Shown here: positions 1 to 13,400 of the stretch, in pieces
How positions within the stretch are numbered: position 1 is the first letter of the stretch
How the letters are laid out: every line of letters starts with the position of its first letter
Source: Bremia lactucae
Taxonomy: Eukaryota; Oomycota; Peronosporomycetes; Peronosporales; Peronosporaceae
NCBI RefSeq assembly: GCF_004359215.1
Contig: NW_027152021.1
Coordinates: forward strand, 8,941 to 72,940
Reading direction: 5' to 3'
DNA length: 64,000 nt
The notes under the pieces: generated by a model
The model's database searches: none
Told to the model about the DNA's origin: nothing
The model's input: only the letters and a program-made list of their open reading frames with translations
Translations under genes and position numbers: made by a program

Positions 1-1517
1 CACCAGTTCCAGAAGAGAACTTGGTGGACTGTTGCTCGTCGTCCACAATGGACGAGAGCGTCCTAAAAACGGACAAAAAGAAACGGTTCGCTGCTCAAGG
101 CTGGGATGCCTTGAGAGACAGTCCGTTCTTTGAGGTTCTGTGGAACCATCGCGATGTGTTCCCAGAAGAAGTGCCGAGCCGCCTACCAGCAGATAGGGGC
201 ATCGGGCACGAGATAGACCTCGAACCTGGCACCAAGTATTGAGTGACCAGGCAATGGCCATTGTAGAAAGAACAAGTCGATTATATTGATGAGTTCTTCG
301 ACAAGCAAGCCAAGGCGAGACATGTTCGTGAGAGCAAATCGCCTCAGTGCAGCCCGACCTTTCGTGTGCGTAAAGCCACGGGTGGATGGCGTGTGGTTCA
401 TGCTTACGATAAGCTGAACACGGCGACCATACCGGAGCAAATGCCAATCCCGCGGAGAAATGTTTTGTTGGATTCAATGGGAAAGTCAATTATCTTTTCC
501 GCGTTGAATTTAAAAGATGGCTACAATCAGGTACTCATGAAAGAGTCCAATGTAGCCAAAACGGCAGTAAGCACCCCAAGCGGTATGCTTTGGGAGTGGC
601 TTGGGATGCCCCATGGTTTGAAAAAGGGTGAGCGACATTCAACCGAGTGGTGGCATACGTGATGCGTCAGCACGGTGCCTACGAGCCCGATTACTTTGAC
701 GATGCACTCGTGCATAGTAGGGCCGAGGAAGGGCTGAGCGCAATGAAGTCGCACAAGCGTCAATTAGACGCTGTGTAACAGACTCTGAAGGACGCGCAAT
801 TGTACATAAACTTGCAAAAGTGCGTCATAGGGGTCCACGAGATACCTGTGCTGGGCTGCATCATAGGTACTCATGGTGTACGAGAAGACTCAGGCAAGGT
901 AAAATCGGTAAAGGAATGGTAATCCCACGACATGTTAAGGATTTGCACCATTTTTTAGGACTTGCGAGCTACCTGCATAAATATAGCAAGAATTATGCAG
1001 AGCGGACTAAGCCTTGCCTGACCTCCTTAGAAAGGATGCATAGTAGGTTTGGTCAAAGCAAAGGAGATACGATCACATCAGTGAAGCAATCGCTTGTAGA
1101 GGCACCGGTCTTGGCTTTGCCAGAAGCGAATAAGCCCTTAAGCTTCGTCTGCGATGCAAGTAATTTTGCAATCGGCGGCGCGTTTATGCAGAAGGATGAC
1201 GACGGCATTGACCGTGTCATCTCTTTTCTGTCCCGGCTTTAAAAGCCGCGGAACTGAGTTATCCCGTGCATGACAAAAAGCTACTTTCAATAAAGTATGC
1301 TCTTGTCAAGTTTCGTGTGCACCCACTGGGCACCGAACCCGTTGTCGTTTATACGGAACAAGCATCACTGCGGACCTCAACAAACACACCGCACCTCTCG
1401 CCTAGAATGGTAAGATGGCTTGCATTCTTCTCTGAATTTTATTTCAAAGTTGAATACAAGTCGGGTAAGTCGAATGGCTTGGCTGACGCTATATCGCGCA
1501 GACCAGACTTAGAGGTA
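1..1517 (+). mobile_element. Ty3/gypsy pol fragment (RT and RNase H), decayed
   Basis: Broken reading frames encode the middle of a chromoviral pol polyprotein. The reverse-transcriptase start is near 366-660, with the words GGWRVVHAYDKLN, MPIPRR and SALNLKDGY. A connection region follows at about 900-1240. RNase H lies at 1260-1510 with HDKKLLSIKYAL, YTEQASLRT and YKSGKSNGLADA, the last being the usual end of this domain. Several frameshifts and stops separate the pieces (for example at 240, 660 and 1240), so it is inactive. No gag and no LTR are visible; the 5' part would lie left of the window. At about 1517 the coding signal flips to the opposite strand, where a second fragment begins. 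Confidence 0.85.
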
Positions 1518-3730
1518 AGACACCAGGAAAGGTGGATGACCGCGCCATCGAACCAGATAACTCGTTTGCTGCCCCTTCACATCACTGTGGTTTAAAATAC
1601 GTTCCACGAGGAAACGTTGGCCACTGTGGGGATCCACCAATAGTTGTCGTGGAGGAGGAAAAATTAGATCCGAACCGTGTGTCGGATCTAGAGTCGAAGA
1701 TCGACAAGCTCGACCGCTACCTCCATGTATTGGAGGAGTGTACTGGACACGAGCGCGGTAAGCAGACGGTGCACTATATTGAACGATTGGAAAACCGTTC
1801 GAAGAGTGCGTACATAATGATGGAGTACGAACGGGAATATGACGCTCTTCGTGATGAGCTGTCGTCAGCTCATCGCGGTTTCGAAGATCTTTGGACCCGA
1901 CAAGAGAATCTTCAGATTCAGCATGATAATTTGGTTCGTGACTACAAGAATATTTCAGGTATTCTTGTAAAAGGGTGATCAGATCCGTCCTCGGAAGAAA
2001 CCGCGTACTGATGGTGCAAGCGGAGCCGACCAACGTATAATGTAGGATGCATTCGCATCGTACGTGGCAATTATATTGTGTACGCATTGCCTCTGCGATG
2101 CAGTACACGGAATGGCCCAATGAACTTGGGTAGTAGTTTACTGCGACCCACATTAGTGACTACACGCTTAGGTAAATTTATCGTAGAGAGTAGTACCAGG
2201 TCATTAATTTTAAATGGAACCATGTTTGTCTGCGTTCCGTTTCTGACGGCCCACTGCGTTAGCAATGGAATCCTGTACGAAACGGATTATTGATTCTCGA
2301 GCCGGCGAAAATTCCTCTGCTGACTCATTTGTTTTGTCGTTTCCAGTGCGCTTTGTGCGCACTGCCATGAGATCTTTCTCATCTTCGATGTCGATTGCTT
2401 CGACATCGACATCACGCGCGTCGTTGGTAAATTTGACGCGTGATGAGTATGAGTCAGAAATGGTTTTGCTCGTGCGAGTCCACCCCCCCTTATACAAGAG
2501 GATCCCTTTAATTGGGTGGGTATACGTGGATGGCGCAAGCTATTCACAAAGAACTGTGTATGCGTTGTAGACGCATGCACCGAATTGTTGATTGAAAATT
2601 CGAACATCGGTAAAAACTCGCTCCAATTTGGTTTCGATTGAATGTAACCTCGAAGTATCTCTTCGAGGACGCGATTTACGCATTCCGTCTGACCATCTGT
2701 CTCTGGATGATCAGAAGTTGACAAAGTCAGCCGTTTTCCGAGAGATCGGAACACGGATTGCCAAAACTCTGCCGGAAACCGTGGATCTCTATTCGAGACT
2801 AGTTCACGGGGTAACCCGTGGAGTTTGAATACCTTGTAGATAAAGACACGGGCACAGCCGGAGCCGTGATCGACTCTGGTACTGCAGCGAGATGTAGCAT
2901 CTTGCTGAATCTGTCTACAAAAACAAGAATTCCATTGTTTTTGTGATCGTCTTCGGGAAATCCGAAGACGAAGTCCATAGATACGGAAGGCCAACATTCT
3001 GCCGGAAGTGGTAGAGGTTGGATTGGTGCACGGGATGAACGGCTAGGCTTCACTCGTCGACATACCTCGCAAGTACGAATGTACTTGCGCACGAACTGAT
3101 ACTGGCGGGGCCAGTAAAAGTCGCGAATTACTGTGAGATGAGTTTTCTCACGTCAACGATGTCCACTTGTTGGTGCATCGTGACACTCATACATGATGCG
3201 CAAGCGCAAATCATTGTGAGTTGGGACGACGACACGTGGAGTGTCGCCGGCAACGGTTGTGTAGTACAGAAAGCCGTTGCGTGTTATGTATCGATCGGAT
3301 AACGATCAATATAAAGCCGCTAAATCTTTAAGAAATTTATTGGATGGATTCATCAGATGATCCATTAAACGCAGAAGGTCCTTATCTTCTGCGTAGGCTT
3401 TCTTTATGTCAACAAACAAGGTTGATGACGGAACACTTGAAATGAGTGTTGCAACAGTGGGATTATTTTCACTGTTGGAATGCGTAGCTGGCTCGAAATC
3501 GGGTCAGCGTGATAACGCATCAGCGACGAAATTAAGTCGTCCTGGTTTATATTCCACGGAGAATTTATACTCCGCGAAGAAGATAGCCACCTCGCCATTC
3601 TTTGCGAGAGGTGTAGGCTATAACGGCCGTGCGTAATGACGCATGGTCCGTATAGACGATGAACGGCCTATCTCCGAGGAGATAGACCCAGAGCACTTTT
3701 CCGTGGGAAGCTTATAATGGGGCCACTGGA
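1518..3730 (-). mobile_element. Ty3/gypsy pol fragment (RNase H end, integrase, chromodomain), decayed
   Basis: Reading down the - strand: the end of RNase H lies at about 3700-3480. The integrase zinc domain with TCEVCRRVKP and MDFVFGFP is at 3090-2960. The integrase core with FVDRFSK and the TDGQTE motif is at 2950-2560. The C-terminal integrase segment (NDLVLLSTINLPK, KLLPKFIGPFRVL) is at 2265-2080. A proline-rich linker leads to a chromodomain at about 1640-1520 (QRFLVERILNH, TSYLVRWRGHPP), which breaks off where the + strand fragment ends. Frameshifts at about 2820, 2490 and 1975 make it a pseudo-element. No LTR is seen at either side. Confidence 0.85.
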
Positions 3731-4690
3731 GCAGTATCTATCGGAAGGGGAACAACCAGTGCTTATTGTCTGGCTAAAACACTACCAGATATCTTGCTTA
3801 TAGTTTTAGGTCAAGTGACAAACTGTCTCCCACCATCTAGCGAAGCACCACTAAATGTTAATTGATCAGTATTACTCGAAGTCACTTACCACGGTGGCCC
3901 TTCTTTTGACGTAAAAGTATCTACCATCCATCAAATTAATATGAAGAATTTACCTAAAAATTAAAGTCTGCAGGATATGCAAAGACAGGCCACCATCTTG
4001 CACATTTCCCTATAATGATGACTTCTCACAACTCAAACAAAATAAAGCTTTCATATTCTTTCCGGATACTTGTATATGCTTCTCGTGCGTGAGGCTCCAA
4101 TTGCAAAAATGAGCTATTTTTTGCCTCTCAAGCAAGAGCAGCAGGAAAACGTTTCAAAATGATGCACCAGAAATAGTTAAAGATGATTTAATGCGTGAAT
4201 ACAAGAACATGACGGAAGTAACCAAGAAAAATGTGATCGATCTAATTTATGAAATAAGGTATCTTTGCTTAAAGGCTATCCTATCAAAGGCCGTCACAAT
4301 TTTTATTAGTTTCATGATCTTCGCACTTTCCTGGAAAAGCAGCTGTAAATTGTCAAGCTAGTCTTGCGCAACCATAGTTTGAGTTAGGATAAATAAGCTT
4401 CTTTATTGTTATCGCTTGTTAGTGAATCGAATTGCATTAGGTAACGTCTTTCCTTACTTCTTCAATATAGTGTGGTACACGCGCTATCACATTTCTGTTT
4501 ATGGACGATGTTCACATGTTCACATGCTCAAAACCACCACCTCAATTACTACTATTACTTGTCAGTTAGCAACCTCTATTGAAAACCGCACCGACTTTGG
4601 ATACAGAGGAACTAAGTTGAAGATGAGTTATAGAATAGTCTCGCTCTAGAGGTTCGAAGCAACTTCCAGATTCGCGCTTAAGTACGCAAA
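3731..4690. other. Intergenic stretch, no gene recognised
   Basis: AT-rich sequence between the gypsy fragment and the LINE region. Only short frames are open on either strand, none with recognisable protein-like content. No terminal repeats, tRNA or repeat array were seen. Confidence 0.5.
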
Positions 4691-5700
4691 CGAATAACGT
4701 GGCACGGAGACGGGTGCCAGCCATGAGCTCTGCGACAGACAGAGAGATGCAGGTCGGGTCCGTCATACCGATAGGGGCGTCCGGTGCGCGCGTGCAAGGA
4801 GCACACGGGCCGGATAATCCCGTGGTGTGGGGGTCGGTCACCGGTGAAGAAGCGGGCGCACCAATGAGACCCGGGGCCGCAGGCGAGCCGAGCCCCGTAC
4901 TTAAGGTGGCGGATGGTCGGGGTTCGCAAGTGGCTGCGGTGACCGGCCCCGGCGCCGGCAGTTTCAATGGCGGGGGAAACCTCTAATCGTGCACCTCGTT
5001 AGCACATCCGAGCATACCTCAGAGCGTTTCACCAATGGAGCTGGCTCCTTGCACACCAAGCGGTTACGTCCTATGCTAGCCGAGTAAAGGCGCACCTAAC
5101 GGTGCTTTCGATGAATCGCTGAGTCACGGCGCACTTCACGGTGCTGTCGACAAATCGCTAAGTCACGGCGCACTTCACGGTGCTGGCGAGAACTCGCCTA
5201 GTCACGGCGCGCTTAACAGTGCTGGCGAGTACTCGCGGAGTAGTGGCGAATTTAACGGTGCTGTCGACGGCTCGCTGAGTAGAGGCGTACCTACTGCTGT
5301 AAGCGACGCCTCCGGTATTTGCAACGAACCTCTCACGATCGCTGTGAAGTGCTGGTTCGTGCTGCTACGAGGACGTGGGCAAAAAAAGCGGTCGCAATCT
5401 GCGCCCGATGATACCACTAGAAGAAGAAGCGCCGGCGGCATGGATCATGGGTAATATCGTTCTGTCATCGCCTCCGTGGTTTTTAGTTTGTACGCTTCCG
5501 CGTGCTACGCTGGTTGTGATGCTAGATTTCTTCGAAGCATACCTGGAGAAAAGTTATTGCGATTGTGCCTCCGTATGTGCACATGCCCAAGTACGTCGCT
5601 AAGAAGACCCTACTTCTCTAACTATTGGTGCGCAGTGAGGGGGAAACGGACCCGGACGTCTTAAGTCGGGAATTGGTCAAAGGGGCCAAGCGGACAAATT
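4691..5700 (+). other. GC-rich LINE-flanking region with tandem-repeat frame
   Basis: The base composition rises sharply compared with the preceding AT-rich DNA. A glycine/alanine/proline-rich frame is open at 4699-4986. A separate frame from about 5080 to 5460 contains six 13-residue repeats and then a lysine/arginine-rich tail (KKRSQS, TRRRS) before a TAA. Both could be remnants of the ORF1 or 5' region of the LINE that follows on the same strand, but I see no zinc knuckle or RNA-binding motif, so this is an inference from position only. Confidence 0.35.
5083..5316 (+). repeat. 39-bp tandem repeat, six units
   Basis: Units start at 5083, 5122, 5161, 5200, 5239 and 5278, each 39 bp. The frame is open through all six and codes a 13-residue unit of the type S-H-G-A-x-(H/N)-G-A-x-x-x-S-x. 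Units 2 and 3 are the most alike; units 1 and 6 are the most diverged. Confidence 0.85.
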
Positions 5701-6563
5701 ACGACGCAGAAACGAGACAGCCGACTTTCATTTTTGCCAGATCAGGCGGCTGCTAAGAGATGGCATGCCAAGTCGATTTCGTTTCGCGAGAAGCGCCTTC
5801 AACATTTGTGTCCCAATATCCTGGAGCGCGAAGACATTACTTGTGCCTCAATACCAGCTACGGCAGCAGTTCGGAACATTTTACACTATCAAGTCAGGGT
5901 TCTCGGGAATGGAGTGGTGGCTAGCACGGTTCAAGCAATACTGGAGTCCAGTGTGTCCTGTGCCGTAATTTCGGTATCTCGTGGGTGCTCACACGGATCG
6001 GACGCGTATGATTTCAACTTTTATGTTGCGACTTTCGATACGGTGACTTGTCCTTAACAACTTAAGCTGCTGATGACGTGCGATTAGTTGAAGTGTTATA
6101 GTCTTACGCATATCCCGACTGCAGGGACGGAGATCTTCCTACACCATTTTCGATACTTCCTTTTTACATGCTACTCGCCGTATCACTCGAGTGCCAAGTG
6201 TGGTGGGCGCAAAGGCAGTTTTCAAGAAGAGCATCACCGCGTGTTTTCTGGTATGCTACTGGCGCCTCAACCCGTCAGCGGGTTAATTTTTACTCACCTT
6301 GACGTTGCCAACCGACTGCGGCACGTACTGGTTTGGCAAATACTTTGGCGGCAACGACAGCGCAGCTAAAAGCGGATGGAGATAAGAACCCCCTGTTGAC
6401 AAAGTTTTTGTAGGCACCCTCCAGACTTGGCAATCGGGAGATACCGCCAACACTTGCTGGCGGCCCGACATCAGGTGCGACTTCTCCTCGTACCGCTAGT
6501 CCTTCTACCGATGAATGGTTTGATCCAGGAGCACGCAAGAAAAAGCGGTAGTCGCGTACCACG

Positions 6564-7269
6564 GTGGCTCAATCTGTTCCTACGGTAAGTCACAACGTGT
6601 CGTCGCCCCGACAGCCGCAGTCGGTCACTGCTGCCGGACCTGGCAAGTCTTCTCAAACAGTTACGGCACCTTACGTCAAGCACAGCTACACGATCAAGAA
6701 ATTTCTCCATGCCAACAAAACAACGGTTCCACCGCTCGCAAACAGGCTGCGGTGCAATCCAAGCCAAATTCTTCCGCTTTTTCCAGGTCCAACGAACAGC
6801 GCACGCGGGCGGCTCGTGAACTAGAGAACCTTTTGGGCGAGGACCACCACGTCGCCGAGGCATCTCCACAAACAGGCACGGCGGTCAATTCGTCGTTGCC
6901 TTCAAAATCTTCGAAAGAGCAGGCACTTGCATTGGCTCGGTCAAGAGTGGAGGATGCCCAAAAGCGGTTGAGGATCTCATTTTGACAGCAGCGGAGACTA
7001 AGCGCGCTACTGACCAAAAACGTGCGTGTTATTTCGAGGCTCATGCTCAAGCGCTTGAAGAAGCTATTGCTAAAGAGCCAACTGATGATAGGTTACCGAC
7101 TTCTCTCGCCAACAGCAATGCCGAATTGCTCAGGATGGAGTACGATTATCGCAAAGCCAGTGCAGCGGCGACCCGCGCGATGGCAGAAGCAACGAAGGCA
7201 ACGAACACACTGGAACTATTGACACGCCGATTGGCAAAGACTGCACCGAAATCGACGACAACTAATTAA
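6564..7269 (+). pseudogene. LINE ORF1-like pieces, first copy
   Basis: Two consecutive pieces are visible. One at 6564-6985 is rich in serine, proline and basic residues. The second, at 6982-7269, is strongly alpha-helical (alanine, glutamate, lysine, leucine) with heptad-like spacing, as in the coiled coils of LINE ORF1 trimers. A frameshift separates them. No RRM or zinc knuckle is recognisable. The assignment rests on position upstream of the endonuclease. Confidence 0.4.
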
Positions 7270-8812
7270 CTTACGCCATCGAAAGCTGCTGCCCCGCCAT
7301 GCGAACTGTCTGCTGAGCTGGAGGAAAATGACAGGGAGAAGAGTCGCGCGACTATTGCGCGCTTGTTGTCTTCTCATGTTCGCCGAAAACGTGGCATACC
7401 TCGTGCTGCCCCCGCGCTGCCTCCGGCAACGGGGTCGGCTGAGGTGGGTTCTCCCAATCAGATTTGGGTTTTTGGGTGGACATGCCTCCTCCGCGCACTC
7501 CGATCGCAGACGGGCAATCCTCGCTGGATCTCGATGTTACTATGGTGGAAAGTACGGTTACCTTTGGAAACACTATGCGCATGGGTGATCTCTATGGAGG
7601 TTCAGTAACTCTACCACCCTGCGCCGCTAGTGTTCCCATTCCTGAGGAGCTGCTACGGCAATCGAAGAAGAGCTCAAGGCCTCGGCAGGCCGACTAACCG
7701 ATCCAACGCAAGGTCCGTATGCTCTGCAGTCATGTCTTATCCCCTGCCGGGCTGCTCAGAAAACCCAGATGCTGGTACGACTTCTGATGGATCACTTACG
7801 CACTCCTGATACTCACGATCAGACACTACGCGCGACACGAGTGCGCAGGATCCCGGACACTGTGTCTGCTGCGGTAGCATCTGCTGCCGTGCCGGAGCAT
7901 ACGAAACAAACTGCTGCAAACACAACTGCAGTTCGGGCATGGGTCATCCAGCACAAGGCAGTGGCTGCACTGTCGTCTCAATTGCCAGTTGGCCCCAAGG
8001 GTCAAACTGCGTGGGGTCAACGCATGTGCGTTGGCCTTGCAGCACGGTCAGTGGTTTACCGTACCCGGTTGCTTATCTTACCTCGATGCAGGGAGAAACC
8101 CTGCGAGTTTTTGGCCATGCCATTAACAGCGAAACCCAATCTGCGGTTATCCGTCGACACACTACTCACGCAGATGCAAAACTTCGAGCAATGTGCAAGG
8201 GGTGGGCCGCAACGGCTGGTGGACAAGCTGGACAAATTCGATGGAAAACGACTGACAACATCATCGGTGGCGGCGCTTCAGTATACAACAGTCAGAGTTA
8301 TCGTGTCTGATTGTCGTCGAACCGCTTGATTACTTGGATCATTGGAGAGTCCTCAATGTCCTGTGTGTGATGCTTCCCAAGCTCGCACCCGTCGAGGAAG
8401 AGACGAAGATAGTTATACCACAGACCAAGGCACCGCTGTATCACCAGTCTAAAGAGGTGCGCGCGGCAGTCTCCAGCATTATCAGCAAACCAGCCAACTG
8501 GCACCCGGCGCTTGACCTAATCGCATGTGATGGTCAACTGCTGGGCCTTCAGTACTGAGGGCACCTCGTCTGGGATAAAGGATGTCTCGTCATGAGATAT
8601 ACCCTGGCACCGTCGACGACTGCTATCACCAAACCCGTGGCAGCCTCGCGAAACAAGCATCTGTCTTCACTCGCAAAATGTTGCGGGATTTTCCCAAGCA
8701 TCCGGAACGATGCGCCGACTTGTTCAGCCATTTCCGACAGCGAGAGGGTAAGGGAGCATGTTTCTTCAAGAAACCCGGGTGCGATTGGAGAGTCTGCCGC
8801 CATGGATAAATT

Positions 8813-9490
8813 ATACAACAAGACCTGGGGATTTGTGAACGCCCAGCCGCACGAAGTGGACGGAGGCCGAAATTTTGCGAGGTGGAGTGGCAATGCTCTT
8901 GAACCCGTAATCCTCCATTACTACAATGGATTCATGGCAAGAGAACCACTGGACATCTCACTGGATGGCTGTTCAGATTAATCTCAGAAGCGACACAACC
9001 CTGGTGGTCATCGTTTATGCTCCAAGTGAGAAGGATGAACGGCTACAGGGATACGATGAACCAATCCTTATAGGTGGCGACTTCAACTGCACGCTGACGC
9101 CGCGTCTTGACGACTCGATTGCGCTGCGTAGGCTTCTTGGTCGCGCTCAACTTAGCGATGTTCTTGATGATGACATAGAGCAAGCGGAAGATGAACAAGC
9201 CATAGCGCATTTTCATGCGACGGCACATACTTTATTTTTACACATTGTTAGGCGTTGGATCGGCCAGCTCCCGTCTCGATCGTTGGTATGTCAGTATACT
9301 TTCGGACTGGATTCGAGACGTCGAATTTTTGGTACCCGGTCCTGCAGCTGATTACAATGGCATAAGTGTCAGGATTGGGGCGCCGCGTCATGTAGTGCGC
9401 GTCCGCAAGCCACGGCGCGTAAATCCGGTTCCTGGATACTCACAAGCGGCCTCATTAGCAAAATTACTGCTACCATTGAGCTGGCACAGC
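8813..9490 (+). pseudogene. LINE endonuclease domain, first copy
   Basis: The exonuclease-endonuclease-phosphatase fold is recognised from VVIVYAPSEKDER and LIGGDFNCTL (about 9000-9095), then a linker and RLDRWYVS, DVEFLVPG, with DYNGISVRI near 9350. In active enzymes the last block carries an S-D-H; here the equivalent reads A-D-Y, so a catalytic histidine appears lost. Frameshifts split the domain at about 8980 and 9230. It would nick target DNA for target-primed reverse transcription. Confidence 0.7.
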
Positions 9491-9495
9491 GGCAA

Positions 9496-10386
9496 GTGGA
9501 CGATACAGCTTCGGTTCCTACGTCAGACTGTCTCACGGCCCGACGACTTGCAGACTGGGGGGACACTTGGAAGATCAGGCTTCGTAAGATTCTGTTGGCG
9601 ACCACCAAGCAGGCGCGTCAAGGTTTGACAAAAAGATATAGGCAGCGGCTGCGTCGGTTATATATTCGGCTGGGACCAGCTCTCTTGGATGCACGTTCGT
9701 CTGAGGCTTCTCAGGTCCGTAGCCAAACCCAAAGACGCGATCACTCTAGCCTCATCGACACCTCGGTGGACCTTCGTAAAAAAGTATCGGAGTGTCGGCG
9801 ACTATGGCAGAGGACCAAAAAGGAGCGACTGCTTCTTCAGTATACGTACTCCCCGGGAGAGACATCACGTCGCGTCTACACCCGGGTGTCGACTAGATTT
9901 CAGGACAACACTATCGTGTTCCTGGGTAGCAAAGCTCAGCTCGGGTCGAATCGGTCACAGGAATTGGCTGATGAAATGGCAGATGGCTGGGGACAGATTA
10001 TGACTCACTCTTTTGCCCGTTTTGAAGAAACAGCCGCGTTTCTGGACAGAGCAGCCCCGCCAGCCCAAGTTGATGATTTTAGTGTAACGTCTTCAATTTC
10101 TACAGAAGATGTCAGTGCGGCCTTGAAGAGACTTAGACGTGGTAAAGCTGCGGGGCCGGACGAACTCAATGACACCTTTTACCGAGACTACGCAGCCGAG
10201 CTCGCACCTATTTCAGCAGCCCTGTATACCCGGTGGCTGGAGTGCAGCGTGCTGCTGGCTTCGTTTGAAGAAACAAACACCCAGTGCCTTAAGAAAACTG
10301 CGGCGTCTGCCTTGCCACTGGATCATCGCCTGATCGTGTTTCTTAACAGCGACTACAAATTATTTACCCAGATTCTGTCATTTTGA
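9496..10386 (+). pseudogene. LINE linker and N-terminal reverse transcriptase, first copy
   Basis: A 296-codon open frame covers the region between endonuclease and RT. It is basic and helical, then has the RT entry motif LRRGKAAGPDELNDTFY and SALYTRWL. It ends at a TGA after KLFTQILSF, where the normal protein continues in another frame. In this copy the following RT core is cut by the N at 10449. Confidence 0.75.
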
Positions 10387-10448
10387 GTGCGGCCTCTGCT
10401 GTCGCGAATCATTTCGCTAGCCCAAGTTGGATTCGTCCCGCAGCGTTC

Positions 10449-10449
10449 N
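10449..10449. other. Single-N assembly join between identical copies
   Basis: One ambiguous base sits exactly where the first duplicate ends (GCGTTC) and the second begins (GGTGCGAC). The same design occurs at 25911. Confidence 0.95.
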
Positions 10450-13400
10450 GGTGCGACTTCTCCTCGTACCGCTAGTCCTTCTACCGATGAATGGTTTGAT
10501 CCAGGAGCACGCAAGAAAAAGCGGTAGTCGCGTACCACGGTGGCTCAATCTGTTCCTACGGTAAGTCACAACGTGTCGTCGCCCCGACAGCCGCAGTCGG
10601 TCACTGCTGCCGGACCTGGCAAGTCTTCTCAAACAGTTACGGCACCTTACGTCAAGCACAGCTACACGATCAAGAAATTTCTCCATGCCAACAAAACAAC
10701 GGTTCCACCGCTCGCAAACAGGCTGCGGTGCAATCCAAGCCAAATTCTTCCGCTTTTTCCAGGTCCAACGAACAGCGCACGCGGGCGGCTCGTGAACTAG
10801 AGAACCTTTTGGGCGAGGACCACCACGTCGCCGAGGCATCTCCACAAACAGGCACGGCGGTCAATTCGTCGTTGCCTTCAAAATCTTCGAAAGAGCAGGC
10901 ACTTGCATTGGCTCGGTCAAGAGTGGAGGATGCCCAAAAGCGGTTGAGGATCTCATTTTGACAGCAGCGGAGACTAAGCGCGCTACTGACCAAAAACGTG
11001 CGTGTTATTTCGAGGCTCATGCTCAAGCGCTTGAAGAAGCTATTGCTAAAGAGCCAACTGATGATAGGTTACCGACTTCTCTCGCCAACAGCAATGCCGA
11101 ATTGCTCAGGATGGAGTACGATTATCGCAAAGCCAGTGCAGCGGCGACCCGCGCGATGGCAGAAGCAACGAAGGCAACGAACACACTGGAACTATTGACA
11201 CGCCGATTGGCAAAGACTGCACCGAAATCGACGACAACTAATTAACTTACGCCATCGAAAGCTGCTGCCCCGCCATGCGAACTGTCTGCTGAGCTGGAGG
11301 AAAATGACAGGGAGAAGAGTCGCGCGACTATTGCGCGCTTGTTGTCTTCTCATGTTCGCCGAAAACGTGGCATACCTCGTGCTGCCCCCGCGCTGCCTCC
11401 GGCAACGGGGTCGGCTGAGGTGGGTTCTCCCAATCAGATTTGGGTTTTTGGGTGGACATGCCTCCTCCGCGCACTCCGATCGCAGACGGGCAATCCTCGC
11501 TGGATCTCGATGTTACTATGGTGGAAAGTACGGTTACCTTTGGAAACACTATGCGCATGGGTGATCTCTATGGAGGTTCAGTAACTCTACCACCCTGCGC
11601 CGCTAGTGTTCCCATTCCTGAGGAGCTGCTACGGCAATCGAAGAAGAGCTCAAGGCCTCGGCAGGCCGACTAACCGATCCAACGCAAGGTCCGTATGCTC
11701 TGCAGTCATGTCTTATCCCCTGCCGGGCTGCTCAGAAAACCCAGATGCTGGTACGACTTCTGATGGATCACTTACGCACTCCTGATACTCACGATCAGAC
11801 ACTACGCGCGACACGAGTGCGCAGGATCCCGGACACTGTGTCTGCTGCGGTAGCATCTGCTGCCGTGCCGGAGCATACGAAACAAACTGCTGCAAACACA
11901 ACTGCAGTTCGGGCATGGGTCATCCAGCACAAGGCAGTGGCTGCACTGTCGTCTCAATTGCCAGTTGGCCCCAAGGGTCAAACTGCGTGGGGTCAACGCA
12001 TGTGCGTTGGCCTTGCAGCACGGTCAGTGGTTTACCGTACCCGGTTGCTTATCTTACCTCGATGCAGGGAGAAACCCTGCGAGTTTTTGGCCATGCCATT
12101 AACAGCGAAACCCAATCTGCGGTTATCCGTCGACACACTACTCACGCAGATGCAAAACTTCGAGCAATGTGCAAGGGGTGGGCCGCAACGGCTGGTGGAC
12201 AAGCTGGACAAATTCGATGGAAAACGACTGACAACATCATCGGTGGCGGCGCTTCAGTATACAACAGTCAGAGTTATCGTGTCTGATTGTCGTCGAACCG
12301 CTTGATTACTTGGATCATTGGAGAGTCCTCAATGTCCTGTGTGTGATGCTTCCCAAGCTCGCACCCGTCGAGGAAGAGACGAAGATAGTTATACCACAGA
12401 CCAAGGCACCGCTGTATCACCAGTCTAAAGAGGTGCGCGCGGCAGTCTCCAGCATTATCAGCAAACCAGCCAACTGGCACCCGGCGCTTGACCTAATCGC
12501 ATGTGATGGTCAACTGCTGGGCCTTCAGTACTGAGGGCACCTCGTCTGGGATAAAGGATGTCTCGTCATGAGATATACCCTGGCACCGTCGACGACTGCT
12601 ATCACCAAACCCGTGGCAGCCTCGCGAAACAAGCATCTGTCTTCACTCGCAAAATGTTGCGGGATTTTCCCAAGCATCCGGAACGATGCGCCGACTTGTT
12701 CAGCCATTTCCGACAGCGAGAGGGTAAGGGAGCATGTTTCTTCAAGAAACCCGGGTGCGATTGGAGAGTCTGCCGCCATGGATAAATTATACAACAAGAC
12801 CTGGGGATTTGTGAACGCCCAGCCGCACGAAGTGGACGGAGGCCGAAATTTTGCGAGGTGGAGTGGCAATGCTCTTGAACCCGTAATCCTCCATTACTAC
12901 AATGGATTCATGGCAAGAGAACCACTGGACATCTCACTGGATGGCTGTTCAGATTAATCTCAGAAGCGACACAACCCTGGTGGTCATCGTTTATGCTCCA
13001 AGTGAGAAGGATGAACGGCTACAGGGATACGATGAACCAATCCTTATAGGTGGCGACTTCAACTGCACGCTGACGCCGCGTCTTGACGACTCGATTGCGC
13101 TGCGTAGGCTTCTTGGTCGCGCTCAACTTAGCGATGTTCTTGATGATGACATAGAGCAAGCGGAAGATGAACAAGCCATAGCGCATTTTCATGCGACGGC
13201 ACATACTTTATTTTTACACATTGTTAGGCGTTGGATCGGCCAGCTCCCGTCTCGATCGTTGGTATGTCAGTATACTTTCGGACTGGATTCGAGACGTCGA
13301 ATTTTTGGTACCCGGTCCTGCAGCTGATTACAATGGCATAAGTGTCAGGATTGGGGCGCCGCGTCATGTAGTGCGCGTCCGCAAGCCACGGCGCGTAAAT

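Larger units (their letters stand above)
6474..10448. repeat. First copy of 3,975-bp duplicated segment
   Basis: I see no difference between this segment and 10450-14424, at an offset of 3,976. All open frames recur with the same peptides. The join is one N at 10449. The left edge of the repeated block (GGTGCGACTT) lies inside the LINE, and so does the right edge (CGCAGCGTTC), so the block boundaries match no element boundary. Confidence 0.95.

Noticed and set aside
1532..1978. 148-codon + strand coiled-coil frame as an independent gene
   Set aside because: It is antisense to the integrase linker and chromodomain, which are recognisable on the - strand. Kept only as part of the antisense-frame finding.
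4566..4967. 133-codon - strand frame with proline and alanine richness
   Set aside because: GC-rich DNA keeps many frames open; no motif, and the + strand frame there is equally plausible.
5083..5316. CRISPR array
   Set aside because: Units are contiguous without spacers, and the genome is eukaryotic.
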